From positions 124,001 to 188,000 of the forward strand of contig NZ_CP107939.1 of the NCBI RefSeq assembly GCF_036046055.1: DNA of 64,000 bases, in the 5' to 3' direction. The translations under genes were made by a program, and so were the position numbers. Under the pieces are notes generated by a model. It ran no database searches. It worked only from the letters and a program-made list of their open reading frames with translations, and was not told the origin of the DNA. This document shows positions 37,652 through 49,152 of the stretch, piece after piece (position 1 is the first letter of the stretch; each line of letters begins with the position of its first letter). Source of the DNA: Nocardia sp. NBC_00403. GTDB taxonomy: Bacteria; Actinomycetota; Actinomycetes; Mycobacteriales; Mycobacteriaceae.

Positions 37652-37980
37652 TGGTCGTGCTCCGTTCGCTCGAGGAATTCACCGAGACGGTCCATCCGGG
37701 CTTCCACCATGCGCCGATGTTCCTGCATCCACGCCAGCTCGCGATCGAAGACATTCGCGCCGAGCCGGCAATATCTGACCCGTCCGCGCTTCTCCGTGAC
37801 AACCATGCCCGCGCCCTCCAGCAGGTGGATGTGCTTCTTGATGCCGGTGAGGGTCATCTCGAAGCGCTCCGCCAGTTCACTGACCGATGCGGGCCCTTGC
37901 CCGAGGTGCCGCAGAATCCCGCGCCTGGTGGGATCCGCGAGCGCCCCGAACGATTCGTCGAGGAAGTCATACTGAACCAT
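37648..37980 (-). CDS. ArsR family transcriptional regulator
   Basis: A 110-residue winged-helix repressor (LADPTRRGILRHLGQGPASV, SELAERFEMTLTGIKKHIHL, GRVRYCRLGANVFDRELAWM). No metal-site CxC pair is seen in the recognition helix, so it is the non-metal type usually coupled to SRPBCC genes. It overlaps the SRPBCC gene by four bases. The upstream gap of 395 bp holds the tRNA-like element. Confidence 0.92.
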   Translation of the reverse strand: MVQYDFLDESFGALADPTRRGILRHLGQGPASVSELAERFEMTLTGIKKHIHLLEGAGMVVTEKRGRVRYCRLGANVFDRELAWMQEHRRMVEARMDRLGEFLERTEHDQ

Positions 37981-38186
37981 CTAGTTCAGTATTAACTCTC
38001 GGCACTCATCCCGTCAATGCCTTGTCGCCGGAGATTCCGCAGAGCAGGTTCTGACGCCCGTCGAGCTCGCCCGCCCCGGGCCAGCGGTGGCCGGATCATG
38101 TGGAGCACACACGTATGGCGAGGCCGGACACACGGCGGGCAAAAATCGCTCTACAAATGATGTGGTCCGTTCCTAGGATGTCGTCA

Positions 38187-38206
38187 GCGGGATCGTGCGA
38201 TCCCGC
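38187..38206. repeat. 20-base hairpin upstream of the tRNA-like element
   Basis: GCGGGATCGTGCGATCCCGC is a 9-bp inverted repeat with a two-base centre, five bases before the tRNA-like acceptor strand. It could be a terminator or an operator. Confidence 0.55.
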
Positions 38207-38211
38207 AGGAT

Positions 38212-38331
38212 GCGGACCGTGGCAGAGCGGCCCAATGCAGACCGGCAGCCGGAGGAACCTCGGCTGCCGGTGTGATGGAGACGAGCGGTCCTGCTCCGAT
38301 CCGTCCGCGGGTTCGAATCCCGCCGGTCGCC
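38212..38331 (+). ncRNA. aberrant tRNA-like element (120 bases), function unknown
   Basis: The two ends look like a real tRNA: GCGGACCG/CGGTCGC acceptor strands (seven pairs with one bulged G), T-G at positions 8-9, D arm GCAGAGCGGCCCAATGC with G18-G19 and A14/A21, and a perfect T arm GCGGG-TTCGAAT-CCCGC. The middle does not: an 11-bp stem (ACCGGCAGCCG with CGGCTGCCGGT) with the nine-base loop GAGGAACCT stands where the anticodon arm should be, and a variable region of about 35 bases may form another stem (GAGC/GCTC). No standard anticodon loop is found, and no CCA is encoded. It may be a tRNA pseudogene or an unusual structured RNA. Confidence 0.5.
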
Positions 38332-38375
38332 GCATCCGCCCAGGATTTCACCCTGTCGGCTGTTGACCTCGACGG

Positions 38376-39230
38376 CTATCCGTGGATGTCGTCGGACACC
38401 AGGGTCTGGGTTCCGATGACGCGCAACAGGTCCAGCTTGTCGGCGGCATCCGTGCCCGGGCGCGGCAAATAGACGAGCAGCCGTTGGGCCGAGTTCGGCG
38501 TCAGCAGGGGTTCGCAGACGGTGTCGATCAGGCCGACCTGGGGATGCAGAATCCGCTTGGTGTCGGCAACCCGCACCGCCACTTCGTGTTCGTTCCACAG
38601 CCGCTCGAATTCCGCACTCGCGGCACGCAGTTTGCTCACGTACTCGGTGACGTCGGCATCGCCGGAGCGACGCGCCGCGGTAGCTCGCAGGTCGGCAACG
38701 TGGCTGCGGCCCAAGCGATCCCAGTCTTCCTCCGGGAAGATCGACCTGGACTGCGGCTCGGTGAACCAGCGCCACGAGTAGTACCGCTCCATGCCACGTC
38801 GATTTCCGTGGTCACCGACGAGCAACATGTGCATCCGATTCTGCACGAGCACCTCGCCGAGGTCGGTGACCACCGCGGCCGCGGTGTCGTCGAGCTTGGC
38901 CAGCACGTGCAGCAGGCCGGGGCCGACATGCTTGTCGCCCAGGTCGCCGCCGGGGGCCGCGTGGTCGCAGAGGTGGTAGAGGTGATCGCGCTCGTCGCTG
39001 CTGAACCGCAATGCTCGCGCCAGCGACGCCAGCACCTGGGTGGAGGGTCGCGGACCTCGCGACTGCTCGAGCCGGGTGTAGTAGTCGGTGGACATGCCCG
39101 CCAGCAACGCCACCTCGTCGCGGCGCAGCCCGGGGGTGCGACGCCGGACGCCCGGCGGCAGGCCGACGTCGGCCGGCGTCAATTGCTCGCGGCGGCGACG
39201 CAGGAAATCGGCCAATTCGGATCGGTCCAT
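38376..39230 (-). CDS. XRE family regulator with MmyB-type ligand domain
   Basis: A 284-residue regulator. The N-terminal helix-turn-helix (RRRTPGLRRDEVALLAGMST, DYYTRLEQSRGPRPS) is followed by the MmyB-like C-terminal domain (about 105-270, with WRWFTEPQSR and ILHPQVGLIDTVCEPLLTPN), which in relatives binds fatty-acid-like ligands. It is divergent from an aldo/keto reductase gene, 101 bp apart, a very common pairing in actinobacteria, so it probably represses that gene. Confidence 0.9.
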   Translation of the reverse strand: MDRSELADFLRRRREQLTPADVGLPPGVRRRTPGLRRDEVALLAGMSTDYYTRLEQSRGPRPSTQVLASLARALRFSSDERDHLYHLCDHAAPGGDLGDKHVGPGLLHVLAKLDDTAAAVVTDLGEVLVQNRMHMLLVGDHGNRRGMERYYSWRWFTEPQSRSIFPEEDWDRLGRSHVADLRATAARRSGDADVTEYVSKLRAASAEFERLWNEHEVAVRVADTKRILHPQVGLIDTVCEPLLTPNSAQRLLVYLPRPGTDAADKLDLLRVIGTQTLVSDDIHG

Positions 39231-39331
39231 GTCTCCACTGTGCCCGAACCCGATACCGCGAGCCAGGGATCGCCGCTCCCCCGATAAGCGATCTCTGCCG
39301 CCATCCTTGGATGTACATCAGGCTTTGTCCC

Positions 39332-40342
<1,011 letters not shown>

Positions 40343-40371
40343 GGTGCTCGACACGAAGCGCTGAGTGCGAA

Positions 40372-40415
40372 CATCGGGAGGATGCGCGCACCGCTGGTGA
40401 CGCACCCTCCCGATG
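40372..40415. terminator. bidirectional terminator
   Basis: CATCGGGAGG and CCTCCCGATG form a perfect 10-bp stem, with an inner TGCG/CGCA pair in the loop. It lies between convergent genes. Confidence 0.75.
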
Positions 40416-40432
40416 GCTCGCACGAGCCGGTT

Positions 40433-40903
40433 CTATTGCCGCTTGGGGCGAATAACAGCGGTGAATGCCGCTGTGGCGACGACCTTTCCCGTGCCGTCGG
40501 CAATGCTCACCGGAACCTCCAGTTCGATCGCGACGCGGGCCGCGATGTCCGCTCGGACCTTCGCGAGGGTGTCGGCCGATACCTCGGAGGTCGCCAGAAA
40601 CGGCCCCGCAGCGCCTTTCGCGCGCGCCAGATATTCGATCCGTCCGTCCCTGGCGACGATGAATGTTTCCCCCATCAGATCGACGATGCCGGAGATGGAC
40701 GCCCCCATCGCCGCCGTCTCCGCCAGCCCGAACAACACTGCGGCATGCAGATCACCGTTGTGGTTGAAGTGCTCCGAACGCGGCGCAATCGACACAACAT
40801 TGCGGCCAGGACCGAACTCCACCCCTTCGATGCCGGTGTACTGGATGAAACCCAGCTTCTGAAACCCGGCCATCACCAACTCGCCCATGGTTGCGCTGTC
40901 CAT
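40433..40903 (-). CDS. PaaI/DUF4442-type hot-dog thioesterase
   Basis: A 156-residue single hot-dog domain (HFNHNGDLHAAVLFGLAETA has the helix with the catalytic region). It would hydrolyse an acyl-CoA. The start at 40903 is chosen because GGGAG stands five bases before it, the length then matches the family, and the KstR-type box at 40927 falls upstream. The frame stays open to 41101, and starts at 41017 or 41044 are the alternatives. The box suggests a role in steroid or lipid breakdown. Confidence 0.75.
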   Translation of the reverse strand: MDSATMGELVMAGFQKLGFIQYTGIEGVEFGPGRNVVSIAPRSEHFNHNGDLHAAVLFGLAETAAMGASISGIVDLMGETFIVARDGRIEYLARAKGAAGPFLATSEVSADTLAKVRADIAARVAIELEVPVSIADGTGKVVATAAFTAVIRPKRQ

Positions 40904-40926
40904 CGAATCTCCCACCAGCCTCAAAT

Positions 40927-40940
40927 TGAAACGTGTTCCA
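40927..40940. promoter_or_regulatory. KstR-type box upstream of the thioesterase
   Basis: TGAAACGTGTTCCA matches TnnAACnnGTTnnA at all fixed positions and lies 24 bp before the preferred start at 40903. It is the third such box in the window. Confidence 0.6.
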
Positions 40941-41103
40941 CTTTCATACCCCGAGGCCTTCGCGGTTGTCCATGCTTGGGAGACCACCTGAGCAAGCTCG
41001 ATAGCGCACCGGTTCATGACATTGCCCGACTCCGCCTGCGACATCACATCGAAGGGCGAACCCAACCGGTCCTGGGCTGACGCCGGCCGGCCCGAACGCA
41101 CAT

Positions 41104-41133
41104 CGGCCCCCGCTCCAGCTGGAGCGGGGGCCG
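41104..41133 (-). terminator. terminator after rpoC
   Basis: A 30-base perfect palindrome with arms CGGCCCCCGCTCCAG and CTGGAGCGGGGGCCG, 22 bp beyond the rpoC stop. It is the strongest terminator-like hairpin here and should end the rpoB-rpoC transcript. Confidence 0.88.
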
Positions 41134-41155
41134 AATGCTGTTGCAGGCTACCGAA

Positions 41156-44100
41156 TTACCGGTAGTCGCTGAAACCGTAATCGTCCAGCGGGACCGCGGC
41201 ACCGGTGGTGGCGCCGAAGCTGTCCGGGCTGTAGTAGGTGTCGTCGTAGGACGGCACCGCGTACGCCGCGGCACGGGCTTCTTCGGTCGGCTGCACCGTG
41301 ATGTTGCGGTAGCGGTTGATACCGGTACCGGCCGGGATCAGCTTGCCGATGATCACGTTTTCCTTGAGGCCGATGAGCTTGTCCGAGCGGCAGTTGATGG
41401 CCGCGTCGGTCAGGACTCGAGTGGTCTCCTGGAAGGATGCCGCCGACAGCCACGAATCGGTCGCGAGCGACGCCTTCGTGATACCCATCAGCACCGGGCG
41501 ACCGGCCGCGGGCTCATTGCCCTCGGCGACGACGCGACGGTTGGAGGCCTCGAACTCGGAACGCTCGGTGAGCGAGCCGGGCAGGAACTCCGTGGCACCG
41601 GAATCGATGATCGTCACGCGACGCAGCATCTGGCGCACGATGACCTCGATGTGCTTGTCGTGGATCGACACACCCTGCGAGCGGTAGACCTCCTGGACCT
41701 CGTGGACCAGGTGGATCTGCACCTGACGGGGGCCCATCACGCGCAGCACCTCGTGCGGATCCGCCGCGCCTTCCAGCAGCTGCTGGCCGACCTCGACGTG
41801 GTCACCGTCGGAGAGCAGACGCTCGGTGCCGTCGTCGTGCTTGAAGACACGCAGACGCTGACGCTTCGAGAGCTTGTCGTAGACAACCTCTTCGCCACCG
41901 TCATCCGGGATGATGGTGATCTTGTAGAAGCGATCGTCGTCTTCCATCCGCACGCGGCCGGAGACCTCGGCGATCGGAGCCTTGCCCTTGGGCACGCGGG
42001 CCTCGAACAGCTCCTGGACACGCGGCAGACCACCGGTGATGTCCTCGCCTGCGACACCACCCTGGTGGAAGGTACGCATGGTCAGCTGGGTACCGGGCTC
42101 ACCGATGGACTGCGCGGCGACGATACCGACGGCCTCACCGATGTCGACCAGCTTGCCGGTCGCCATCGAGCGGCCGTAGCAGGTCGCACACACGCCGGTG
42201 CCGGTGGTGCAGGTCAGCACGGAGCGGACCTTCACCTCGGTGATGCCGGCCTCCAGCAGCGCCTCGATGGCCGGGTCGCCGAGGTCGGCGCCCTTGGCGA
42301 TGACGAGGTTGCCCTTGGCGTCCACCGCGTCCGATGCCAGGGTGCGCGCATACGCGGAGGTCTCCACGTGCGCGTCCCGGATCAGCGAGCCGTCCGCCTG
42401 CTTCTCGGCGATCGTCACGATGATGCCGCGCTCGGTGCCACAGTCGTGCTCACGCACGATGACGTCCTGCGAGACGTCCACCAGACGACGGGTCAGGTAA
42501 CCCGAGTCGGCGGTGCGCAGCGCGGTGTCGGCCAGACCCTTACGGGCACCGTGGGTGTTGATGAAGTACTCCAGAACCGTCAGGCCCTCACGGAAGGAGG
42601 ACTTGATCGGCCGCGGGATGAACTCACCCTTCGGGTTGGTAACCAGGCCCTTCATACCGGCGAGGGTACGAGTCTGGGTGAAGTTACCGGTCGCGCCCGA
42701 CTCGACGATCGTGATGATCGGGTTGTCCGGCGGGTAGTGCGCACGCAGTGCCGTACCGACCTCTTCGGTCGCTTCCTGCCAGATCTTGACCAAGGCGCTG
42801 TTGCGCTCGGTGTGATCGAGCGCGCCACGCTGGTACTTCTTCTCGATCTGATCGGCAAGCGCCTCGTAGCGCTCCATGATCTCGGCCTTCTCCGGCGGCA
42901 CCAGCACGTCGGACATCGAGACCGTCACACCCGAACGCGTGGCCCAGTGGAAGCCCGCGTCCTTGAGCTTGTCGACGGTCTGCGCGACCACGATCATCGG
43001 GTAGCGCTCGGCCAGATCGTTGATGATCGTCGCCTGACGCTTCTTGGGCATCTGCTCGTTGATGAACGCGTAGTCCGCGGGCAGCAACTCGTTGAACAGC
43101 ACCCGGCCCAGCGTGGTCTCGGCGAGCCACGCGTCACCGCGGTTCCAGCCCTCCGGGAACAGCTCCGCCTCGATGTCCTTCGGCGGGCGCTGCTCGGTGA
43201 GCCGCACCTTGATCAGCGAACGAACGGTCAGCTCATCACGGTCGACCGCCATCTGCGCCTCGGCAGGCGAGGAGTACACGCCCCGCTCGGAAGCGTCCTT
43301 GGAGGCCGGCTGGTAGGAACCCTTCGCGCCCTCGACGAGGCGAGTCAGGTAGTACAGGCCGGTCACCATGTCCAGACGCGGCATGGCAAGTGGACGACCC
43401 GAGGCGGGCGACAGGATGTTGTTCGAGGACAGCATCAGGATGCGGGCCTCGGCCTGCGCCTCCGCGGACAGCGGAAGGTGCACGGCCATCTGGTCACCGT
43501 CGAAGTCGGCGTTGAACGCTTCACAGACGAGCGGGTGCAGCTGGATCGCCTTACCCTCGACGAGCTGCGGCTCGAAGGCCTGGATGCCGAGGCGGTGCAG
43601 GGTGGGCGCACGGTTCAGCAGGACCGGGTGCTCGGCGATGACCTCTTCGAGGACATCCCACACCTGGGGACGCTGACGCTCGACCATCCGCTTGGCGGAC
43701 TTGATGTTCTGCGCGTGGTTCAGGTCGACCAGACGCTTCATCACGAACGGCTTGAACAGCTCGAGCGCCATCAGCTTGGGCAGACCACACTGATGCAGCT
43801 TCAGCTGCGGACCGACGACGATGACCGAACGGCCCGAGTAGTCGACGCGCTTGCCGAGCAGGTTCTGACGGAAACGACCCTGCTTGCCCTTGAGCAGATC
43901 ACTCAGGGACTTCAGCGGGCGGTTACCCGGTCCGGTGACCGGACGGCCACGACGGCCGTTGTCGAACAGCGCGTCGACGGACTCCTGCAGCATCCGCTTC
44001 TCGTTGTTGACGATGATCTCGGGCGCGCCGAGGTCGATCAGTCGCTTGAGGCGGTTGTTGCGGTTGATCACGCGGCGGTACAGGTCGTTCAGGTCGGAGG

Positions 44101-45109
44101 TGGCGAAACGGCCACCGTCGAGCTGAACCATCGGACGCAGCTCCGGCGGGATCACCGGGACAGCGTCGAGCACCATGCCCATCGGCGAGTTGCCGTTGGT
44201 CTGGAACGCCGCGACGACCTTGAGGCGCTTGAGCGCGCGCAACTTCTTCTGGCCCTTGCCGCTGCGGATGGTCTCCCGCAGGCTTTCGGCCTCGGCGTTG
44301 ATGTCGAAGTTCTCCATCAGCTTCTGGATGGACTCCGCACCCATGGCGCCGGTGAAGTACTCGCCGTAGCGGTCGACCAGCTCGCGGTAGAGCACCTCAT
44401 CAACGATGAGCTGCTTGACCGACAGCTTGGTGAAGGTGGTCCAGATCTCCTCGAGCCGATCCAGCTCACGCTGGGCCCGATCGCGGAGCTGACGCATCTC
44501 GCGCTCGCCGCCGTCCTTGACCTTGCGGCGGACGTCGGACTTGGCGCCCTCGGCCTCGAGCTCGGCCAGGTCGGCCTCGAGCTTCTGGGCGCGGGCCTCC
44601 AGGTCGGCGTCGCGCTGGTCGGCGACCGCCTTCTTCTCGACCTCCATCTCGGCTTCGAGAGTGGAGAGCTCGTTGTGGCGCAGCTCGTCGTCGACGCCGA
44701 CGATCACGTAGGCGGCGAAGTAGATGATCTTTTCCAGATCCTTCGGCGCCAGGTCGAGCAGGTAGCCCAGACGCGAAGGCACGCCCTTGAAGTACCAGAT
44801 GTGGGTGACGGGAGCGGCCAGCTCGATGTGGCCCATCCGCTCACGACGCACCTTGGCGCGAGTCACCTCGACGCCACAGCGCTCACAGATGATGCCCTTG
44901 AAGCGGACGCGCTTGTACTTGCCGCAGTAGCACTCCCAGTCCCGGGTCGGACCGAAGATCTTCTCGCAGAAGAGCCCGTCCTTCTCCGGCTTGAGCGTGC
45001 GGTAGTTGATGGTCTCCGGCTTTTTCACTTCGCCGAAGGACCACTGCCGAATGTCTTCGGCGGTGGCCAGGCCGATCCGGAGTTCATCGAAGAAGTTGAC
45101 GTCTAGCAC
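41156..45109 (-). CDS. rpoC: DNA-directed RNA polymerase subunit beta'
   Basis: The 1317-residue catalytic subunit. The N-terminal zinc site is [20 protein letters not shown] (about 60-79), the Mg-binding loop [16 protein letters not shown] (about 535), and the second zinc region has CGTERGI and [13 protein letters not shown]. The start is a GTG after GGAAGTTAC. It follows rpoB by 105 bp, with a hairpin in the gap. Antisense frames over this gene are shadows. Confidence 0.99.
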   Translation of the reverse strand: MLDVNFFDELRIGLATAEDIRQWSFGEVKKPETINYRTLKPEKDGLFCEKIFGPTRDWECYCGKYKRVRFKGIICERCGVEVTRAKVRRERMGHIELAAPVTHIWYFKGVPSRLGYLLDLAPKDLEKIIYFAAYVIVGVDDELRHNELSTLEAEMEVEKKAVADQRDADLEARAQKLEADLAELEAEGAKSDVRRKVKDGGEREMRQLRDRAQRELDRLEEIWTTFTKLSVKQLIVDEVLYRELVDRYGEYFTGAMGAESIQKLMENFDINAEAESLRETIRSGKGQKKLRALKRLKVVAAFQTNGNSPMGMVLDAVPVIPPELRPMVQLDGGRFATSDLNDLYRRVINRNNRLKRLIDLGAPEIIVNNEKRMLQESVDALFDNGRRGRPVTGPGNRPLKSLSDLLKGKQGRFRQNLLGKRVDYSGRSVIVVGPQLKLHQCGLPKLMALELFKPFVMKRLVDLNHAQNIKSAKRMVERQRPQVWDVLEEVIAEHPVLLNRAPTLHRLGIQAFEPQLVEGKAIQLHPLVCEAFNADFDGDQMAVHLPLSAEAQAEARILMLSSNNILSPASGRPLAMPRLDMVTGLYYLTRLVEGAKGSYQPASKDASERGVYSSPAEAQMAVDRDELTVRSLIKVRLTEQRPPKDIEAELFPEGWNRGDAWLAETTLGRVLFNELLPADYAFINEQMPKKRQATIINDLAERYPMIVVAQTVDKLKDAGFHWATRSGVTVSMSDVLVPPEKAEIMERYEALADQIEKKYQRGALDHTERNSALVKIWQEATEEVGTALRAHYPPDNPIITIVESGATGNFTQTRTLAGMKGLVTNPKGEFIPRPIKSSFREGLTVLEYFINTHGARKGLADTALRTADSGYLTRRLVDVSQDVIVREHDCGTERGIIVTIAEKQADGSLIRDAHVETSAYARTLASDAVDAKGNLVIAKGADLGDPAIEALLEAGITEVKVRSVLTCTTGTGVCATCYGRSMATGKLVDIGEAVGIVAAQSIGEPGTQLTMRTFHQGGVAGEDITGGLPRVQELFEARVPKGKAPIAEVSGRVRMEDDDRFYKITIIPDDGGEEVVYDKLSKRQRLRVFKHDDGTERLLSDGDHVEVGQQLLEGAADPHEVLRVMGPRQVQIHLVHEVQEVYRSQGVSIHDKHIEVIVRQMLRRVTIIDSGATEFLPGSLTERSEFEASNRRVVAEGNEPAAGRPVLMGITKASLATDSWLSAASFQETTRVLTDAAINCRSDKLIGLKENVIIGKLIPAGTGINRYRNITVQPTEEARAAAYAVPSYDDTYYSPDSFGATTGAAVPLDDYGFSDYR

Positions 45110-45173
45110 GTAACTTCCTTTCCCCTATTCGGGTCGAATTCGAGCAAAAAGTTCACTAGTTGGTGGAACGCGG

Positions 45174-45208
45174 GGCCGAATGCCGTTCGAAGTGAACGGC
45201 ATCCGGCC
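45174..45208 (-). terminator. hairpin in the rpoB-rpoC gap
   Basis: GGCCGAATGCCGTTC and GAACGGCATCCGGCC pair at 14 of 15 positions with the loop GAAGT, six bases after the rpoB stop. No T tract follows, so it may be an RNA-processing or partial-termination site and not a full terminator. Confidence 0.6.
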
Positions 45209-45214
45209 GACCGC

Positions 45215-48200
45215 CTAGTTCGCCAGGTCGTCGACGGTGGCTGCTTCGTTCCTGGACAGGTTGATGCCCAGGTTCGCCGCCGCGCGCTCCAGGTCCTCGT
45301 CGTCGCCGTCGCGCATCTCGATCGCGGCGCCGTCGGAAGACAGCACCTCGACGTTGAGGCATAGGGACTGGAGTTCCTTGAGGAGCACCTTGAACGACTC
45401 CGGGATGCCCGGCTCCGGAATGTTCTCGCCCTTGACGATCGCCTCGTAGACCTTCACGCGGCCGACGACGTCATCGGACTTGATGGTGAGCAGCTCCTGC
45501 AGCGTGTAGGCGGCGCCGTAGGCCTGCATGGCCCAGCACTCCATTTCGCCGAAGCGCTGGCCACCGAACTGCGCCTTACCACCCAGCGGCTGCTGGGTGA
45601 TCATCGAGTACGGGCCGGTCGAACGGGCGTGGATCTTGTCGTCGACCAAGTGGTGCAGCTTCAGGATGTACATGTAGCCGACCGCGACCGGGTACGGGAA
45701 CGGCTCGCCGGAGCGGCCGTCGAACAGGGTCGACTTGCCGTTCTCGTCGACCATGCGCTCACCATCGCGGTTCGGCAGGGTCGAAGCGAGCAGACCGGTC
45801 AGCTCCTCTTCGCGGGCGCCGTCGAACACCGGGGTCGCGATGTTGGAGTCGGCAGGAGCCGCCAGCATCTCTTCCGGCAGCGCCTTGGCCCAATCCGGAC
45901 GGTTCGTGCCGTCCGCGTCGGCCCCGACATCCCAGCCTGCCTTGCCGATCCACCCCAGATGGGTCTCCAAGATCTGACCGATATTCATACGACGCGGCAC
46001 ACCATGGGTGTTCAAAATGATGTCGACCGGGGTGCCGTCGGGCATGAACGGCATGTCCTCGGTGGGGAGGATCTTGCCGATAACACCCTTGTTGCCGTGC
46101 CGACCCGCGAGCTTGTCACCATCCTGGATCTTGCGCTTCTGCGCCACATACACGCGCACCAACTCGTTGACACCAGGAGGCAAATCGTCGTCGTCCTCAC
46201 GCGAGAACACCCGGATACCGATGACCTTGCCGGACTCACCGTGGGGCACCTTCAACGAGGTGTCACGCACCTCGCGGGCCTTCTCACCGAAAATCGCGCG
46301 CAGCAGCCGCTCCTCCGGGGTCAGCTCGGTCTCACCCTTCGGGGTGACCTTCCCGACCAGGATGTCGCCGTCACGAACCTCCGCACCGATGCGGATGATG
46401 CCACGATCATCGAGATCGGCCAGCACCTCATCGGAGACGTTCGGGATATCCCGCGTGATCTCCTCGGCACCCAACTTCGTATCACGAGCATCGATCTCGT
46501 GCTCCTCGATGTGGATCGAGGTGAGGACGTCCTCTTCCACGAGACGCTGCGACAGAATGATCGCGTCCTCGTAGTTGTGGCCCTCCCACGGCATGATCGC
46601 GACGAGCAGGTTCTTGCCCAGCGCCATCTCACCGTTCTCGGTGCACGGACCATCAGCGAGCACATGCCCCTGCTCGACCCGCTGACCCTCATCGACGATC
46701 GGCCGCTGGTTGGCACACGTGCCCTGGTTCGAACGCGCGAACTTCCGCATCCGGTAGGACTTGCGAGTGCCGTCATCGGCCATCACGGTGATGTAATCGG
46801 CCGAAACTTCCTCGACCACACCGGACTTCTCGTTCACCACCACATCACCGGCATCGACCGCGGCACGCAACTCCATACCGGTGCCCACGATCGGGGACTC
46901 CGACCGGATCAACGGCACCGCCTGACGCTGCATGTTCGCACCCATCAGGGCACGGTTGGCGTCATCGTGCTCGAGGAACGGGATCATCGCGGTCGCCACC
47001 GACACCATCTGACGCGGCGACACATCCATGTAATCGACCTCAGCAGCCGAAACGAACTCGACCTCTTCACCGAGACGACGGACCAGGACCTTGTCCTCGA
47101 GGAAGCGTCCCTCGGCGTCGACCGGCGAGTTGGCCTGCGCACGGATGTGCCGGTCCTCCTCGTCGGCGGTCAGGTACACGACGTCGTCGGTGACCTTGCC
47201 CTCGACGACCTTGCGGTAGGGGGTCTCGATGAAACCGAACGGGTTGACCCGCGCATACACCGACAGCGAACCGATCAGGCCGATGTTCGGGCCTTCCGGG
47301 GTCTCGATCGGGCACATGCGGCCGTAGTGCGAGGAGTGGACGTCACGGACTTCCAGACCGGCGCGCTCACGGGACAGACCACCCGGGCCAAGGGCCGAAA
47401 GACGGCGCTTGTGGGTCAGACCCGACAGCGGGTTGTTCTGGTCCATGAACTGCGACAGCTGGGAGGTTCCGAAGAACTCCTTGATCGCGGCGACCACCGG
47501 GCGGATGTTGATCAGGGTTTGCGGCGTGATCGCCTCGACGTCCTGAGTCGTCATCCGCTCGCGGACCACGCGCTCCATGCGCGAGAGGCCGACCCGGATC
47601 TGGTTCTGGATCAGCTCGCCGACGGTGCGCAGGCGACGGTTGCCGAAGTGGTCGATGTCGTCGACCTCGACGGGAACCTCCGCGCCACCCGGCGCGGTCA
47701 TCATCCGATCACCGGAGTGCAGGCGCACCAGGTACTCGATCGTGGTGACGATGTCTTCCTTGGTGAGGACCGACGCGGTGATCGGCTCGCCGAGGTGGAT
47801 GCCCAGCTTCTTGTTGATCTTGTAGCGACCGACGCGCGCCAGGTCGTAGCGCTTCTCCTTGAAGAACAGGTTCTCCAGCAGGGTCTGCGCGGACTCCTTG
47901 GTCGGCGGCTCGCCCGGGCGCAGCTTCCGGTAGATGTCCAACAGCGCCTCGTCCTGACCGGCGGTGTTGTCCTTCTCCAGGGTCGACATCATGATCTCGG
48001 AGAAGCCGAAACGCTCGACGATCTCCTCGGTCGTCCAACCCAGCGCCTTCAGCAGCACGGTGACCGGCTGGCGACGCTTGCGGTCGATGCGGACACCGAC
48101 GGTGTCGCGCTTGTCGACGTCGAACTCCAACCACGCGCCGCGGCTCGGAATGACGCGCACGCTGTGCAGGTCCTTTTCCGTGCTCTTGTCGACGCTGTTG

Positions 48201-48706
48201 TCGAAGTAGACACCCGGCGAACGCACCAGCTGCGAAACGACGACGCGCTCGGTGCCATTGATGATGAACGTGCCCTTGTCGGTCATCATCGGGAAATCAC
48301 CCATGAAGACCGTCTGGCTCTTGATCTCACCGGTGTTGTTGTTGATGAACTCAGCGGTGACGAACAGCGGCGCCGCGTAGGTCATGTCCTTGTCTTTGCA
48401 CTCGTCGATGGAGGCCTTGACCTCTTCGAAACGAGGATCCGAGAAAGACAGGGACATCGAGCCCGAGAAGTCCTCGATCGGCGAGAGCTCCTCGAGCACC
48501 TCCTCGAGACCCCCCGTTAGTCCGCCGTCGCCGCGGAGCGCGGCCTTTTCACGCCATGAAGGCGAACCGATCAACCATGCAAATGAGTCCGTCTGTAGAT
48601 CGAGAAGTCCGGGCACCTCCAAGGGTTCACGGATCTTCGCGAAAGACACCCTCAATGGGGCTCCGGGGATTCCGGCAAGTGCCTTGGTCTGGGTGGAGAC
48701 TGCCAA
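45215..48706 (-). CDS. rpoB: DNA-directed RNA polymerase subunit beta
   Basis: A subunit of 1163 residues. The rifampicin region ([20 protein letters not shown], then [13 protein letters not shown]) has wild-type Gln, Asp, His and Ser at the sites of common resistance changes, so this copy predicts susceptibility; Nocardia can carry a second, resistant rpoB elsewhere. The start TTG at 48706 follows GGAAGG at seven bases, as in mycobacteria; the upstream GTG at 48724 in the same frame is the alternative. Confidence 0.98.
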   Translation of the reverse strand: MAVSTQTKALAGIPGAPLRVSFAKIREPLEVPGLLDLQTDSFAWLIGSPSWREKAALRGDGGLTGGLEEVLEELSPIEDFSGSMSLSFSDPRFEEVKASIDECKDKDMTYAAPLFVTAEFINNNTGEIKSQTVFMGDFPMMTDKGTFIINGTERVVVSQLVRSPGVYFDNSVDKSTEKDLHSVRVIPSRGAWLEFDVDKRDTVGVRIDRKRRQPVTVLLKALGWTTEEIVERFGFSEIMMSTLEKDNTAGQDEALLDIYRKLRPGEPPTKESAQTLLENLFFKEKRYDLARVGRYKINKKLGIHLGEPITASVLTKEDIVTTIEYLVRLHSGDRMMTAPGGAEVPVEVDDIDHFGNRRLRTVGELIQNQIRVGLSRMERVVRERMTTQDVEAITPQTLINIRPVVAAIKEFFGTSQLSQFMDQNNPLSGLTHKRRLSALGPGGLSRERAGLEVRDVHSSHYGRMCPIETPEGPNIGLIGSLSVYARVNPFGFIETPYRKVVEGKVTDDVVYLTADEEDRHIRAQANSPVDAEGRFLEDKVLVRRLGEEVEFVSAAEVDYMDVSPRQMVSVATAMIPFLEHDDANRALMGANMQRQAVPLIRSESPIVGTGMELRAAVDAGDVVVNEKSGVVEEVSADYITVMADDGTRKSYRMRKFARSNQGTCANQRPIVDEGQRVEQGHVLADGPCTENGEMALGKNLLVAIMPWEGHNYEDAIILSQRLVEEDVLTSIHIEEHEIDARDTKLGAEEITRDIPNVSDEVLADLDDRGIIRIGAEVRDGDILVGKVTPKGETELTPEERLLRAIFGEKAREVRDTSLKVPHGESGKVIGIRVFSREDDDDLPPGVNELVRVYVAQKRKIQDGDKLAGRHGNKGVIGKILPTEDMPFMPDGTPVDIILNTHGVPRRMNIGQILETHLGWIGKAGWDVGADADGTNRPDWAKALPEEMLAAPADSNIATPVFDGAREEELTGLLASTLPNRDGERMVDENGKSTLFDGRSGEPFPYPVAVGYMYILKLHHLVDDKIHARSTGPYSMITQQPLGGKAQFGGQRFGEMECWAMQAYGAAYTLQELLTIKSDDVVGRVKVYEAIVKGENIPEPGIPESFKVLLKELQSLCLNVEVLSSDGAAIEMRDGDDEDLERAAANLGINLSRNEAATVDDLAN

Positions 48707-49152
48707 GATGCGTCCTTCCAGCACCTCACGCGCGTCGCGTGGTGGTCCGCGACCGTCGCTTGTCTGCTACGAATTCCGCTGGTTACAACCCGAACGAAAA
48801 CCCGAACAGACAACAGCGGAAGTAACACCGGAAGGGTGGAACTCACGTGTGCGAATCGAGGTATGGACAGGAGGCAGCCAGCGCAACGTCCAAACCTACA
48901 CCTACATACGCCGAGGTGTCAAAGTACCACCCGAACGAGCCTCCACGTGGCGGCGCGCCGCGACCTATATGGCTGGCGCGCCGGGCCCGAATCGCTGGCT
49001 GCGTCGGGAGCCATGGGGTGCTTGGAGCCACTGTGACAGCTGCCGCTGTTGTGAATAGCGTGACGGGTCGGGCGAAACTCGTCAAGTGGCAGCGCCGACC
49101 AGGGGCGCACCGAGATCGCCTGCCGCGCTACAAGATCACCAGGTCGAGCGGC
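48707..49152. other. 446-bp gene-free region upstream of rpoB
   Basis: No gene is seen; long plus-strand frames through it run antisense into the Mce-associated genes and look like shadows. It holds the likely rpoB promoter. Confidence 0.65.
48893..48922 (-). promoter_or_regulatory. probable rpoB promoter
   Basis: On the minus strand TTGACA (48922-48917) and TAGGTT (48898-48893) are 18 bases apart, a near-consensus -35. It predicts a leader of about 180 bases. Confidence 0.5.

Noticed and set aside
38096..38335. Minus-strand 79-codon frame beginning MRRPAGFEPA
   Set aside because: The start is the typical false peptide read from a tRNA T arm; no protein is likely here.
41135..48520. Very long plus-strand open frames antisense to rpoC and rpoB (1323 and 963 codons)
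   Set aside because: They are mirror frames of high-GC coding DNA, rich in Arg, His, Asp and Val with no family features; the minus-strand genes are certain.
45215..48706. Rifampicin-resistance RpoB2 paralogue
   Set aside because: The resistance-determining region is fully wild type, so this is the housekeeping copy.
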